Under the pieces are notes generated by a model, which was not told the DNA's origin, ran no database searches, and saw only the letters and a program-made list of their open reading frames with translations. The position numbers and the translations under genes are program-made. Shown here piece after piece: positions 54,965 to 64,000 of a stretch of DNA of 64,000 nucleotides (the stretch's first letter is position 1; each line of letters opens with the position of its first letter). The stretch comes from Rhizobium sp. CIAT894. Lineage in GTDB: Bacteria > Pseudomonadota > Alphaproteobacteria > Rhizobiales > Rhizobiaceae. The stretch spans positions 2,793,001 to 2,857,000 of the forward strand of contig NZ_CP020947.1 in the NCBI RefSeq assembly GCF_000172795.2, given 5' to 3'.

Positions 54965-55549
54965 CATCGGCCAGAGGCTCGCCACCAGCAGCACCGCCAT
55001 GCTGATGTTGAACCATTTCAGCCGTACCGGATCGGACAGCCATTCCCTGAGCGCCGAGCCGAAACCTGCCCAGGTCGAAACACTGGGAACATTGACCGCC
55101 GCAAAAGCCAGACCGACGATCAGCACGCTGACGAGATAAAGCTGCGGACTGGTATAGGTCGCCATCGCCGTAACCGCCATCACCCAGGCTTTCGGATTGA
55201 CCCACTGGAAGGCGGCAGCCGAGACAAAGGACATCGGCTCTGTGCCGCTCCTGCCTTCGCTGAGCGACCGCGAAGAGGCAATCTTCCAGGCAATCCAGAC
55301 GAGATAGGCGCCGCCGGCAAATTTCAGCGCCGTATAGACCGCCGGCATCGTATGCAGCAGCGCGCCAAGCCCGAGGCCGACCCCGAGGAGCAACGAGAAG
55401 AAACCGATACCGATGCCGAACATATGCGGGATCGTCCTGCGGAAACCGAAATTCACGCCCGAGGCGAAGAGCATCATATTGTTCGGCCCCGGCGTGATCG
55501 ACGTCGTGAAGGCGAAGAGAACGAGGGCGAGAAACGTATCCAGCGGCAT
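54956..55549 (-). CDS. LysE-family translocator
   Basis: 197 residues, about six helices. PGPNNMMLFASGVNFGFRRT near residue 20 is the LysE/RhtB signature, with FQWVNPKAWVMAVTAMATY. Exports amino acids or related solutes. The two LysE-family genes in this window (this and 63615) are diverged paralogues. Convergent with the DUF2269 gene. Confidence 0.9.
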   Translation of the reverse strand: MPLDTFLALVLFAFTTSITPGPNNMMLFASGVNFGFRRTIPHMFGIGIGFFSLLLGVGLGLGALLHTMPAVYTALKFAGGAYLVWIAWKIASSRSLSEGRSGTEPMSFVSAAAFQWVNPKAWVMAVTAMATYTSPQLYLVSVLIVGLAFAAVNVPSVSTWAGFGSALREWLSDPVRLKWFNISMAVLLVASLWPMLK

Positions 55550-55812
55550 GCGACCTCCCGAAGCCGGCTTTTCCAGAAGCCCGCTTTATTTAGGTCAGCA
55601 TAATTGTCCTAAATCGCCGATGCCATTGCATCATTGTCATGGTGACAGGATTACTTGAAAGTTAGCGGCGCAGCCCAATCTCTTGCCGAGAACAGGATGA
55701 TTTTAGGCCCGTTGGCCTAGAATCTGAATCCTGTTCTCAATTAAAGAGTTAGAGCATGATGTCGCCCGAAAACCGCGCACACTTTTCGGCATCATGCTCT
55801 AGGATCAACACC
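55550..55812. other. Intergenic region before second aldo/keto reductase
   Basis: About 263 bp. It holds an AT-rich stretch (55675-55750) and the palindrome 55750-55801 directly in front of the SD AGGA at 55801. No gene seen. Confidence 0.4.
55750..55801. repeat. Palindromic repeat, same family as 3920-3964
   Basis: Ends TAGAGCATGATG/CATCATGCTCTA are exact inverse copies (12 bp). The core GCGCACACTTTT, read on the other strand, is AAAAGTGTGC-GCGGTTTT, as in the first copy. The element lies just upstream of the reductase start. Confidence 0.8.
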
Positions 55813-56661
55813 ATGCAGGACGACCCTATCCCATCGATCACATTCCCGAACGGCGCGGAAGTGCCGGCGCTCGGCCAGGGAAGCTGGGCCATGGGCGAGG
55901 ATGCCGGCCATGCGAGCGCCGAAATCGAGAGCCTCAGAGCCGGCATCGATCTCGGCATGACGCTGATCGACACCGCCGAAATGTATGGCGACGGCGGCGC
56001 CGAGGAGATCGTCGGCCAGGCGATCAAGGGACGGCGCGATGAGATTTTCATCGTCAGCAAGGTCTATCCGTGGAATGCCAGCCTGAAAGGCACGGTCGAG
56101 GCCTGCGAGCGCAGCCTCGAACGGCTCCGCACCGACCGCATCGATCTCTATCTCCTGCACTGGCGCGGCAACTATCCGCTCGCCGAGACCGTCGCCGCCT
56201 TCGAAAGGCTGAAAGCATCCGGCAAGATCGGCGCCTGGGGAGTCTCCAACTTCGACACCGACGACATGGAGGAACTGCTCGGCGTGCCCGACGGCGCCAA
56301 TGTCGCCGCCAACCAGGTGCTCTACAATCTCTCCCGCCGCGGGATTGAATTCGATCTCTTGCCCTGGTGCCAGAGCCGCGGCATTCCCGTCATGGCCTAT
56401 TCCCCGATCGAGCAGGGACATATCCTCCACAATGCGGAACTGATCCGCATCGCCAAGGCCTATCAGGCAACACCGGCGCAACTGGCTCTGGCCTTCCTGC
56501 TCGAACGCGACGGCGTCATCGTCATCCCGAAGACCTCCAACGCTGAACGGGTCCGCGAAAACCGCGACTGCGTCTCGCTTGATATCACCGATGAGGACTG
56601 GGAGGCGCTGGACGTTGCCTTCCCGCCGCCGGCAGCGAAAAGGCCGCTGGAGATGCTTTGA
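55813..56661 (+). CDS. Aldo/keto reductase
   Basis: 282 residues. Tetrad: Asp and Tyr in [15 protein letters not shown], Lys in [12 protein letters not shown], His in [12 protein letters not shown]-terminal [18 protein letters not shown] binds the cofactor adenine. Shorter than the AKR at 13407, closer to the DkgA/B-like group. NADPH-dependent reduction of aldehydes; physiological substrate unknown. SD AGGA. Confidence 0.92.
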   Translation: MQDDPIPSITFPNGAEVPALGQGSWAMGEDAGHASAEIESLRAGIDLGMTLIDTAEMYGDGGAEEIVGQAIKGRRDEIFIVSKVYPWNASLKGTVEACERSLERLRTDRIDLYLLHWRGNYPLAETVAAFERLKASGKIGAWGVSNFDTDDMEELLGVPDGANVAANQVLYNLSRRGIEFDLLPWCQSRGIPVMAYSPIEQGHILHNAELIRIAKAYQATPAQLALAFLLERDGVIVIPKTSNAERVRENRDCVSLDITDEDWEALDVAFPPPAAKRPLEML

Positions 56662-56739
56662 TCGCCGGCGGCGCAAGGCAACAGGCTCGCCACGCCGGGG
56701 AAAGCCTGATATTTTGCAGATAGCGAGCGAGGCAATTCC

Positions 56740-57807
56740 ATGCCAGGCGGTCCGACGCGCAATGATCTAGCGGCTATGCAAGGGGGCGGCTTCTACAACA
56801 GGCATTCCGCCATGCAGGCCACCGGTATTGCCGCTCTGCTTTCCCAATGGGAAGCGGCGTGCCGGACGGTGGACATCAGCGACAGCCCAGTGACCATCGT
56901 CGACTACGGCTGCTCACAAGGCCGAAATTCGATGATCCCGATGCGGAAGGCCATCGACGTCGTACGTTCCAGAGCGGGCGCAACCGTGCCCATCGAGGTC
57001 GTTCATACCGACCTTCCATCCAACGACTTCTCGTCCCTGTTCGAAGCGCTGATTTCAGATCCGAACAGCTACATGACAGAAACCTCCGATGTTTTTCCTC
57101 TGGCTATCGGCAAATCATATTTCGCGCCGTTACTCCCGCCTGGACGCGTGCACCTTGGTTGGTCGACCTGGGCGCTGCAATGGATGAGCACCAACGCCAT
57201 CGATGCGCCAGATCATATTCTCGCAGGCATGAGCAGGTCACCGGTCGTTGCCGCTGCGGTCGCGGCGCAGCAAGCCAGCGATTGGGAATGTTTTCTGACG
57301 CAACGGTCCCGGGAGATGCGGCCGGGCGCGAAATTCGTGGCCGGCTTCACGGCCCGCGCAGACGCTGAGACCGGCTGGGAGTGGCTGCTTGGCGAGCTAT
57401 GGTCGGCGCTTGCAGACATGAGAAGAGATGGCCTGCTCGCAGAACAGGAACAGGAGCAGATGACCATACCGATCGGCCTTCGGTCCCTGGAGGATATCAA
57501 AGCTCCTTTCAGGCAATCCGGTTTTTTCGCCGAACTGAGGCTGGAACATCTCGATCTGGTGAAAGTGAGCGATGCGTTCTGGCCAGAATTCGAGGGCAAC
57601 GGCGACAAGCTGGCATTCGCCAGGCAGCATGCGAACGTAACGCGCGCATGGAGCGGCCCGCTGCTCGCCGGCGTGGCTCCACGTTCATGCGAACAGACCG
57701 CGTTTGTCAATGAACTGTTCAGCCGTTTCGAGCGTCGCCTCTCGGAAGACCCCAGACCCCATGAACCTTACATGGCGGCCGTGGTACTATCGAAGGATGG
57801 CCGGTAA
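56740..57807 (+). CDS. SABATH-like carboxyl methyltransferase
   Basis: 355 residues. It opens AAMQGGGFYNRHSAMQATGI, then the SAM loop VTIVDYGCSQGRNSMIPMRK, VVHTDLPSNDFSSLF, GWSTWALQWMSTN, and a helical cap (EWLLGELWSALADMRRDG). This is the SABATH family layout, named after salicylate, benzoate and theobromine methyltransferases of plants. Bacterial members are uncommon. Likely methylates a small carboxylate; the plant-hormone substrates of the family make that an attractive idea but are not shown. Stand-alone gene. Confidence 0.8.
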   Translation: MPGGPTRNDLAAMQGGGFYNRHSAMQATGIAALLSQWEAACRTVDISDSPVTIVDYGCSQGRNSMIPMRKAIDVVRSRAGATVPIEVVHTDLPSNDFSSLFEALISDPNSYMTETSDVFPLAIGKSYFAPLLPPGRVHLGWSTWALQWMSTNAIDAPDHILAGMSRSPVVAAAVAAQQASDWECFLTQRSREMRPGAKFVAGFTARADAETGWEWLLGELWSALADMRRDGLLAEQEQEQMTIPIGLRSLEDIKAPFRQSGFFAELRLEHLDLVKVSDAFWPEFEGNGDKLAFARQHANVTRAWSGPLLAGVAPRSCEQTAFVNELFSRFERRLSEDPRPHEPYMAAVVLSKDGR

Positions 57808-57885
57808 ATTATGCCGAGCCAACGATCCGCATCTGTCGGAAATTCCGCGATCTGGGAAAGTGGCCCGGCACCGTTTCCGCTTGGC

Positions 57886-57921
57886 GGATTCCGTTATGCC
57901 GCATCCGGCATAACGGAATCC
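57886..57921. terminator. Perfect 16-bp stem-loop between convergent genes
   Basis: GGATTCCGTTATGCCG (57886-57901) is exactly inverted at 57906-57921 around a 4-nt loop. It lies between the methyltransferase and ilvH stops. No strong T-run on either strand; probably a bidirectional RNA 3' end. Confidence 0.65.
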
Positions 57922-57926
57922 AATTC

Positions 57927-58499
57927 TTACATCCCCTGCGCGCCGCGGTTCATCGCGGCAATACCGGTGCGGCAGACCTCGATCAGGCCGAGCGGTTTCA
58001 TGATCGCCACGAACTGATCGATCTTCGACGACTTTCCGGTGATTTCAAGAATGAAATGACCGACCGTCGCATCCACCACCTTGGCATGGAAGGCGTCGGC
58101 AAGGCGCAGCGTCTCGGCACGCATCTCGCCCTCCCCGACCACCTTCACCAGCGCCACCTCGCGCTCGATCGGCCGGTCCTGGCCGAGTTCGCGGGCGCGC
58201 ACCGTCAGGTCGACGACGCGATGCACCGGCACGATGCGTTCGAGCTGCGCCTTGATCTGCTCCAGCACCTGTGGCGTGCCGCGCGTGACGACGGTGATGC
58301 GCGACAGATGCGCCTGGTGCTCGGTCTCGGAGACGGTGAGGCTCTCGATATTATAGCCGCGGCCGGAGAACAGCCCGATGACACGGGCAAGCACGCCGGG
58401 CTCGTTGTCGACGAGAACCGAGAGCGTATGGTTCTCGACCGCCGTCGTTTCCGGAGAGATGAAATAGGCAGAGCCCGTGGGCTGAAGGTGTGCGTTCAT
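57927..58499 (-). CDS. ilvH: Acetolactate synthase regulatory small subunit
   Basis: 190 residues. Two ACT domains: the first with HTLSVLVDNEPGVLARVIGL, FSGRGYNIESLTVSETEH; the second after residue about 85 contains REVALVKVVG and LILEITGKSSKIDQ-like segments. It binds valine and gives feedback control to the large subunit. Follows ilvI by 26 nt in the same operon. Confidence 0.96.
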   Translation of the reverse strand: MNAHLQPTGSAYFISPETTAVENHTLSVLVDNEPGVLARVIGLFSGRGYNIESLTVSETEHQAHLSRITVVTRGTPQVLEQIKAQLERIVPVHRVVDLTVRARELGQDRPIEREVALVKVVGEGEMRAETLRLADAFHAKVVDATVGHFILEITGKSSKIDQFVAIMKPLGLIEVCRTGIAAMNRGAQGM

Positions 58500-58525
58500 A
58501 TTCCTGGGTTTCCTCTGACTTTTTC

Positions 58526-60316
<1,791 letters not shown>

Positions 60317-60376
60317 CTGTCTGTTCCGTTTGATGCTGGGATTGCGTTTGTGGCCGGAAGCCCGAATTTCGGGCAT

Positions 60377-60399
60377 AAAAAAAGGCCCCGGAGGAGCCT
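60377..60399 (-). terminator. Attenuator terminator of ilvIH
   Basis: On the minus strand the stem AGGCTCC/GGGGCCT (7 bp with one G-U) with a TCC loop is followed by seven T. It lies 60 nt before the ilvI start and 35 nt after the leader stop codon. Confidence 0.88.
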
Positions 60400-60407
60400 G
60401 TCATCTA

Positions 60408-60455
60408 GCGCATGGGTGGCTACCGCCGGATGGTTACACCATCCTGCCCATGCGC
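60408..60455 (-). promoter_or_regulatory. Leader stem-loop upstream of ilvIH terminator
   Basis: GCGCATGGG/CCCATGCGC outer arms (60447-60455 with 60408-60416) enclose GGATGGT/ACCATCC (7 bp, loop GTA). This overlaps the end of the leader peptide gene and precedes the terminator, as expected for pause/antiterminator RNA. Confidence 0.8.
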
Positions 60456-60490
60456 TTTCCCACCACGATAAGAGCCGTTGCGATTTTCAT
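60434..60490 (-). CDS. ilvIH leader peptide
   Basis: 18 residues, MKIATALIVVGKRMGRMV. Six of its residues are Ile, Leu or Val, with ALIVVG in a row, the codons expected to stall a ribosome when branched-chain tRNAs are uncharged. Its stop overlaps the leader stem-loop and the terminator follows. SD is weak, so the start may be read close to the 5' end of the RNA. Regulates ilvIH by attenuation; the peptide itself is unlikely to have another function. Confidence 0.85.
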   Translation of the reverse strand: MKIATALIVVGKRMGRMV

Positions 60491-60610
60491 GGTCGGAAGT
60501 GATAGACAGAAAATTTCGCAGCGTCAACGCATGCCGCAATAAAAAACTGCCTGCGCGCCCGAGCCTCCCGAAATCTCCCAAGCCCCGAAAATCCATAGGC
60601 TGAAGGATTT

Positions 60611-60633
60611 GTTAAAGGATGGACTTTATCCTT
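60611..60633. promoter_or_regulatory. Possible third AAGGAT-N7-ATCC site
   Basis: AAAGGATGGACTTTATCCTT keeps both half-sites and the 7-nt spacing of the Rrf2-type operator, although the flanks differ. It lies 26 nt before the HerA-like gene start. Only tentative. Confidence 0.35.
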
Positions 60634-60658
60634 GTTCCCTATTGCAGGGAGTAGCCCG

Positions 60659-62683
60659 TTGCTCAACAACGACTTGCGCGTGTCTGGCAAGGCAGGCGAG
60701 CACGATAGACGCGATGGCCATGCGCCAGGAAATCGCTTTCTCGGCCGCGTGGTCGCATGCAGCGGATCGCGGGCGACGATCGCTGCCGTCGCCGAACAGG
60801 GCGGCACCGATCTCACCGAACTTTGGTCCGTCGGCCGACTGATTTCGATCAGCGTCGGCCGCAACCGCGTCGTCGCCCTCGTCTACTCGATGAATACCGG
60901 CAGCCATGCCTGGGGCGAAGGCGAGGACAATTATTTCAAGATCGAGACCGAGCTTCTCGGCGAAGTCCGCGTCGACGAGGACGGGCGCGAGGAATTCTCG
61001 ACCGGCATCTCGCGTTATCCCTATCTCGGCGCCATCGCCCACCGCATCCGCTCCGCCGACCTGATGCGCATCTACGATGCCGGAGAGGGCACCACCGCCG
61101 TCATCGGCAAGCTGACGCAGGACGAAAGCATCGACGCGGCGATCCACATCCCCTCGATGCTCTCCAAGCACTTCGCCGTCGTCGGCTCCACCGGCGTCGG
61201 CAAGTCGACGGCCGTGTCGCTGCTCCTGCACAAGGCGATCACGGCAGATCCGAAACTGCGGGTGCTGATCCTCGATCCGCACAACGAATTCGCCGCCGCC
61301 TTTCCCAACCACGCCGTCACCATCGACACCGATACGCTCGACCTGCCCTTCTGGCTGATGCGGCTGGAAGAATTTGCCGAGGTCGTCTTTCGCGGCCGCC
61401 CGCCGGTGCCGGACGAACTCGACATGCTGCGCGACATCATGCCGGAGGCCAAACGCGCCTTCCGCGGCAGCGACAATTCGCTGGTGCGCCGCACGACGGA
61501 AAAGAGCTCGATCACCGCCGATACGCCGGTTCCCTACCGCATGGCCGATCTGCTGGCGCTGATCGACGAACGCATCGGCCGCCTGGAAGGCCGCGCGGAA
61601 AAGCCTTTCCTGCGCTCGCTGAAGATGCGCCTCATCGCCGCGATCAACGATCCGCGCTATCACTTCATGTTCTCCAACAACACGATCAGCGACACGATCA
61701 CCGAAACCATCGCGCAGATCTTCCGGGTCCCCGGCGAGAACCGGCCGATCTGCACCTTCCAGCTGGCCGGCATTCCCTCCGAGGTCGTCAATTCGGTCGC
61801 CTCGGTGCTCTGCCGCATGGCCTTCGAAGTGGCGCTCTGGAGCGAGGGCGCCATCCACATGCTGGTCGTTTGCGAAGAGGCCCACCGCTACATCCCCTCC
61901 GACCCCAGCCTCGGCTTCGTGCCGACGCGCCAGGCGATCGCCCGCATCGCCAAGGAGGGCCGCAAATATGGCGTTTCGCTCGGCATCATCACCCAGCGGC
62001 CGGGCGAACTCGACCAGACGATCCTCTCGCAGTGCTCGACGCTCTTTGCCATGCGCCTTGCCAACGACCGCGACCAGGAAATCATCCGCTCGGCCATCCC
62101 GAACTCGTCGATCTCGACGACGAGTTTCATCTCCTCGATCGGCAACGGCGAGGCGATCGCCTTCGGCGAGGCGATCAGCGTGCCGATGCGCATGCGCTTT
62201 TCCCGCGTCGACGAGACCCTCCTGCCGAAGGCGAGCAACGCCAACAACAAGCACAGCGAGGAAGATCCGGATAGCGTCGATCTGCGCAAGATCGTCACCC
62301 GCATGCGGGCGGTAACCGTCGGACCCGACATTTCGAATTTCCAGCAGAGCCTGGCCGCATCCGTGGCAGGCTTCGACGGGGCTGATGATGCCGAAGAAGA
62401 TCTCGGCGACAAACCCTATGCCCCGCCTGCGCCATCTGCTGCGCCGCTCGAATCCTACCGGCGCGAACTGCTGCCGCAGGCGCCGCGCCTCGACCCGGCC
62501 GCGCCGCCCGCCGTCGATCCCCGGCTGGATGCGCTGCGCCGTGAGATGCGCCGCGAGGAGCCGGTCTTTCCACGGCCGGCCCCGCCGACGGACCAGCCCG
62601 CAATCTCCCGCCGGGAGCCCGGCACGTCGCTGCGCGAAAGTATATTGAGAAAGCCGCTGAGCAGCCTCTACAACAAGGATTGA
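60659..62683 (+). CDS. HerA-like hexameric ATPase (DUF87)
   Basis: 674 residues with a TTG start; AGGGAG lies 7 nt upstream and there is no better ATG. Beta-barrel N-terminal domain (FLGRVVACSGSRATIAAVAE), RecA-like core with Walker A AVVGSTGVGKSTAVSL, Walker B HMLVVCEEAHRYIPSD, arginine/sensor region TQRPGELDQTILSQCST, and a Pro-rich tail of about 100 residues. HerA proteins translocate DNA. No NurA nuclease is adjacent. Convergent overlap of 16 nt with the DHDPS-family gene. Confidence 0.88.
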   Translation: MLNNDLRVSGKAGEHDRRDGHAPGNRFLGRVVACSGSRATIAAVAEQGGTDLTELWSVGRLISISVGRNRVVALVYSMNTGSHAWGEGEDNYFKIETELLGEVRVDEDGREEFSTGISRYPYLGAIAHRIRSADLMRIYDAGEGTTAVIGKLTQDESIDAAIHIPSMLSKHFAVVGSTGVGKSTAVSLLLHKAITADPKLRVLILDPHNEFAAAFPNHAVTIDTDTLDLPFWLMRLEEFAEVVFRGRPPVPDELDMLRDIMPEAKRAFRGSDNSLVRRTTEKSSITADTPVPYRMADLLALIDERIGRLEGRAEKPFLRSLKMRLIAAINDPRYHFMFSNNTISDTITETIAQIFRVPGENRPICTFQLAGIPSEVVNSVASVLCRMAFEVALWSEGAIHMLVVCEEAHRYIPSDPSLGFVPTRQAIARIAKEGRKYGVSLGIITQRPGELDQTILSQCSTLFAMRLANDRDQEIIRSAIPNSSISTTSFISSIGNGEAIAFGEAISVPMRMRFSRVDETLLPKASNANNKHSEEDPDSVDLRKIVTRMRAVTVGPDISNFQQSLAASVAGFDGADDAEEDLGDKPYAPPAPSAAPLESYRRELLPQAPRLDPAAPPAVDPRLDALRREMRREEPVFPRPAPPTDQPAISRREPGTSLRESILRKPLSSLYNKD

Positions 62684-63594
62684 GCCTTCAGTTCGTTTTC
62701 CAGCGCGATCAGAGGCTCGACGGCGTCGAGCACGCGCCTCCGGTCCGTCGGCCCTGGCGGCAACAGCGGTCGTGGGAGTTCTGCCTCGATCGGCAGAAGA
62801 CGATTGACCACCGCATAGACCACGCGAAGACTTCCGAACTCCTTGAACGATTTCCAGAGCGGCTGGAGAGCACCATCGAGACGCCGCGTCTCGCCGCCGT
62901 CACCAGCAATCGCCGCCTTCGTCAGGGCAAGGGCAATGTGCGGCAGCAAGCCGCCGACGACGCTGTACCACGCGTCGGCGCCGGAAAGCAGCGCTTCGGC
63001 CGCGCCCCAGTCGCCGCTATAGCCGATCGCGAGGTTGGCCTTCTCACGCAACGCCACCAGTTCCCCGCGCAAATCGCCATCGACAGGCAGCGGCATCTTC
63101 ACCGCCCTGATCGTCTCGATATCGGAGAGGCGGTGCAGAAGCTCCCGGCTGAAAGTGAAATGCGTCGTGCCGGGATTATTGTAGATGCAAAGCGGCAGCG
63201 CCGCCGCTTTCGTGACCGCAAGGAAATGCTGGTAGGCTTCTTCCTGGGTCAACGGCGTATAGGACACCGGCGCAAGCAGAAGCGCGTCCGCACCAGCGGC
63301 CTCGGCATCCCTGGCCAGATCGACGGCATGATCCGTCCTGAGAGCCCCGACGCCGACGACAATGCGAACACGGCCTTCAACGCATTCGACCGCAGCTTGA
63401 ACGGCGCGCCGTCGCTCCGCGCGTGTCAGAAAGGCGTAGATCCCGGTGCTGCCGAGAAGGCCGATGGAAGCGACGCCGGCATCGCACAGCGGTTCCAGCA
63501 GACGGCAGAGAGATTCGGTGTCCACCCGGCCATTCACATCGGCCGGCGTTGGCGGAAAGGCCGAAAGACCATGAAAGGGAGAAACTGAAGACAT
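62668..63594 (-). CDS. Dihydrodipicolinate synthase family protein
   Basis: 308 residues. TIM barrel with GLLGSTGIYAFLTRAERRRA (GTTGE-like loop modified), APVSYTPLTQEEAYQHF, the Tyr of YNNPGTTHFTF, and the Schiff-base Lys in AVKMPLPVDGDL. The altered GTTGE loop argues against true DapA and for an aldolase/lyase of 2-keto acids. Start ATG 63594 is preferred; LysE gene lies 20 nt upstream on the same strand, so the two probably form an operon. Confidence 0.88.
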   Translation of the reverse strand: MSSVSPFHGLSAFPPTPADVNGRVDTESLCRLLEPLCDAGVASIGLLGSTGIYAFLTRAERRRAVQAAVECVEGRVRIVVGVGALRTDHAVDLARDAEAAGADALLLAPVSYTPLTQEEAYQHFLAVTKAAALPLCIYNNPGTTHFTFSRELLHRLSDIETIRAVKMPLPVDGDLRGELVALREKANLAIGYSGDWGAAEALLSGADAWYSVVGGLLPHIALALTKAAIAGDGGETRRLDGALQPLWKSFKEFGSLRVVYAVVNRLLPIEAELPRPLLPPGPTDRRRVLDAVEPLIALENELKAQSLL

Positions 63595-63614
63595 GACGCG
63601 ATCCTGAAAAGCGG

Positions 63615-64000
63615 TCAATGTGAAAACAGCAGGCGCGATCCGGCGCCGGCGAAGAAGACGGCGAGACCTCCCTCGATCCATCGCCGCGCATGCGCATAGC
63701 CGCGCACCATCGGCGACGTCGAGAACAGCACGGCATAACCGGCGAAGATCGAAATCCCCAGCAACACGCAGCCGCCGAACGCCGTGAGCGCCATCTCGGG
63801 GGAAGCGCCGGGCTTAAGGCCAAGCGACATGATCGCGACCCAGGCCAGAACCGCTTTCGGATTGCCGAGATGCATCAGAACGCCGCGGCGATAGAGCGTG
63901 CCGAATTGCGCTGCCGGCCTGGCGAACTCGCCTGCAGGCCGATCAGGGGCCGCCGCCGAGCGGGCCGCCCTCCAGGCGAGCCAGAGGAGGTAGACCCCAC
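63615..64000 (-). CDS. LysE-family exporter (partial, C-terminal part)
   Basis: The frame enters from the right edge and gives about 127 C-terminal residues (YLLWLAWRAARSAAAPDRPA..., then GVLMHLGNPKAVLAWVAIMS, YAVLFSTSPMVRGYAHARRW). NPKAVLAW is the LysE/RhtB second signature. It exports amino acids or other small solutes and is paired with the DHDPS-family gene. Start outside the window. Confidence 0.9.
   Translation of the reverse strand, partial: GVYLLWLAWRAARSAAAPDRPAGEFARPAAQFGTLYRRGVLMHLGNPKAVLAWVAIMSLGLKPGASPEMALTAFGGCVLLGISIFAGYAVLFSTSPMVRGYAHARRWIEGGLAVFFAGAGSRLLFSH

Noticed and set aside
60626..62254. Open frame of 542 codons on the minus strand opposite the HerA-like gene
   Set aside because: No motif, Asp/Gly/Arg-rich; Walker motifs are on the plus strand.
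62668..63594. dapA (lysine biosynthesis)
   Set aside because: GTTGE loop is altered to STGIY and the partner is a LysE exporter; a DHDPS-like lyase or aldolase is more likely.

Overview
This 64-kb window looks like chromosome of a fast-growing rhizobium (Rhizobium leguminosarum/etli type). The evidence is the GC-rich coding bias, a typical set of alphaproteobacterial proteins (BA14K-family protein, rhodanese-ChrB fusion, DUF6429, DUF2278 plus lamin-tail protein, CASTOR/POLLUX-like channel), and many palindromic mosaic repeats of the rhizobial RIME type between genes. I see no phage, plasmid-transfer, IS-transposase or CRISPR genes. Both edges cut genes: chrA on the left and a LysE-family exporter on the right.

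Layout. 1-5 kb: chromate resistance (chrB-chrA), small secreted and membrane proteins including two diverged paralogues, a well-structured candidate small RNA (about 2229-2326), tRNA-Lys(CTT) and a PhzF-family protein. 5-11 kb: a Nudix/EEP-nuclease pair and an iron-type ABC importer (binding protein, fused double permease, ATPase). 11-17 kb: CASTOR/POLLUX-like channel, aldo/keto reductase, DUF2278 protein, class I aminotransferase. 17-23 kb: ilvE, a parDE toxin-antitoxin pair with an overlapping methyltransferase, a frameshifted gene, and ilvC downstream of a TetR gene. 23-36 kb: envelope glycosyltransferase pair, AraC regulator divergent from an alcohol dehydrogenase, a TetM-like GTPase, NDH-2, BA14K, and Lrp divergent from an Asp/Glu-type racemase. 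36-49 kb: a run of regulator/target modules (MarR-GNAT, TetR-MFS, HxlR/quinone reductase, MerR-LuxR hybrid, LysR/Rrf2 with a four-gene stress operon that ends in a cyclic-nucleotide-domain MscS channel). 49-55 kb: ECF sigma/anti-sigma pair and a cobalt-type nitrile hydratase operon. 55-64 kb: aldo/keto reductase, a SABATH-like carboxyl methyltransferase, the ilvIH operon with a leader-peptide attenuator, a HerA-like ATPase, a DHDPS-family gene and a LysE-family gene.

How the genes work together. Three branched-chain amino acid loci (ilvE, ilvC, ilvIH) lie within 43 kb. The ilvIH leader encodes an 18-residue peptide rich in Ala/Leu/Ile/Val, followed by a terminator hairpin, which indicates attenuation. 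Several regulators sit next to perfect palindromes that are probably their operators. The most informative case is an AAGGAT-N7-ATCC element. It occurs as an inverted pair before the carboxymuconolactone decarboxylase operon (44639-44684) and as a single copy before the Rrf2 gene at the far end of that operon (48599-48619), which defines a small redox-type regulon. Nitrile hydratase and the SABATH-like methyltransferase, about 5 kb apart, could both act on plant-hormone-like carboxylates and nitriles; that link is inference only.
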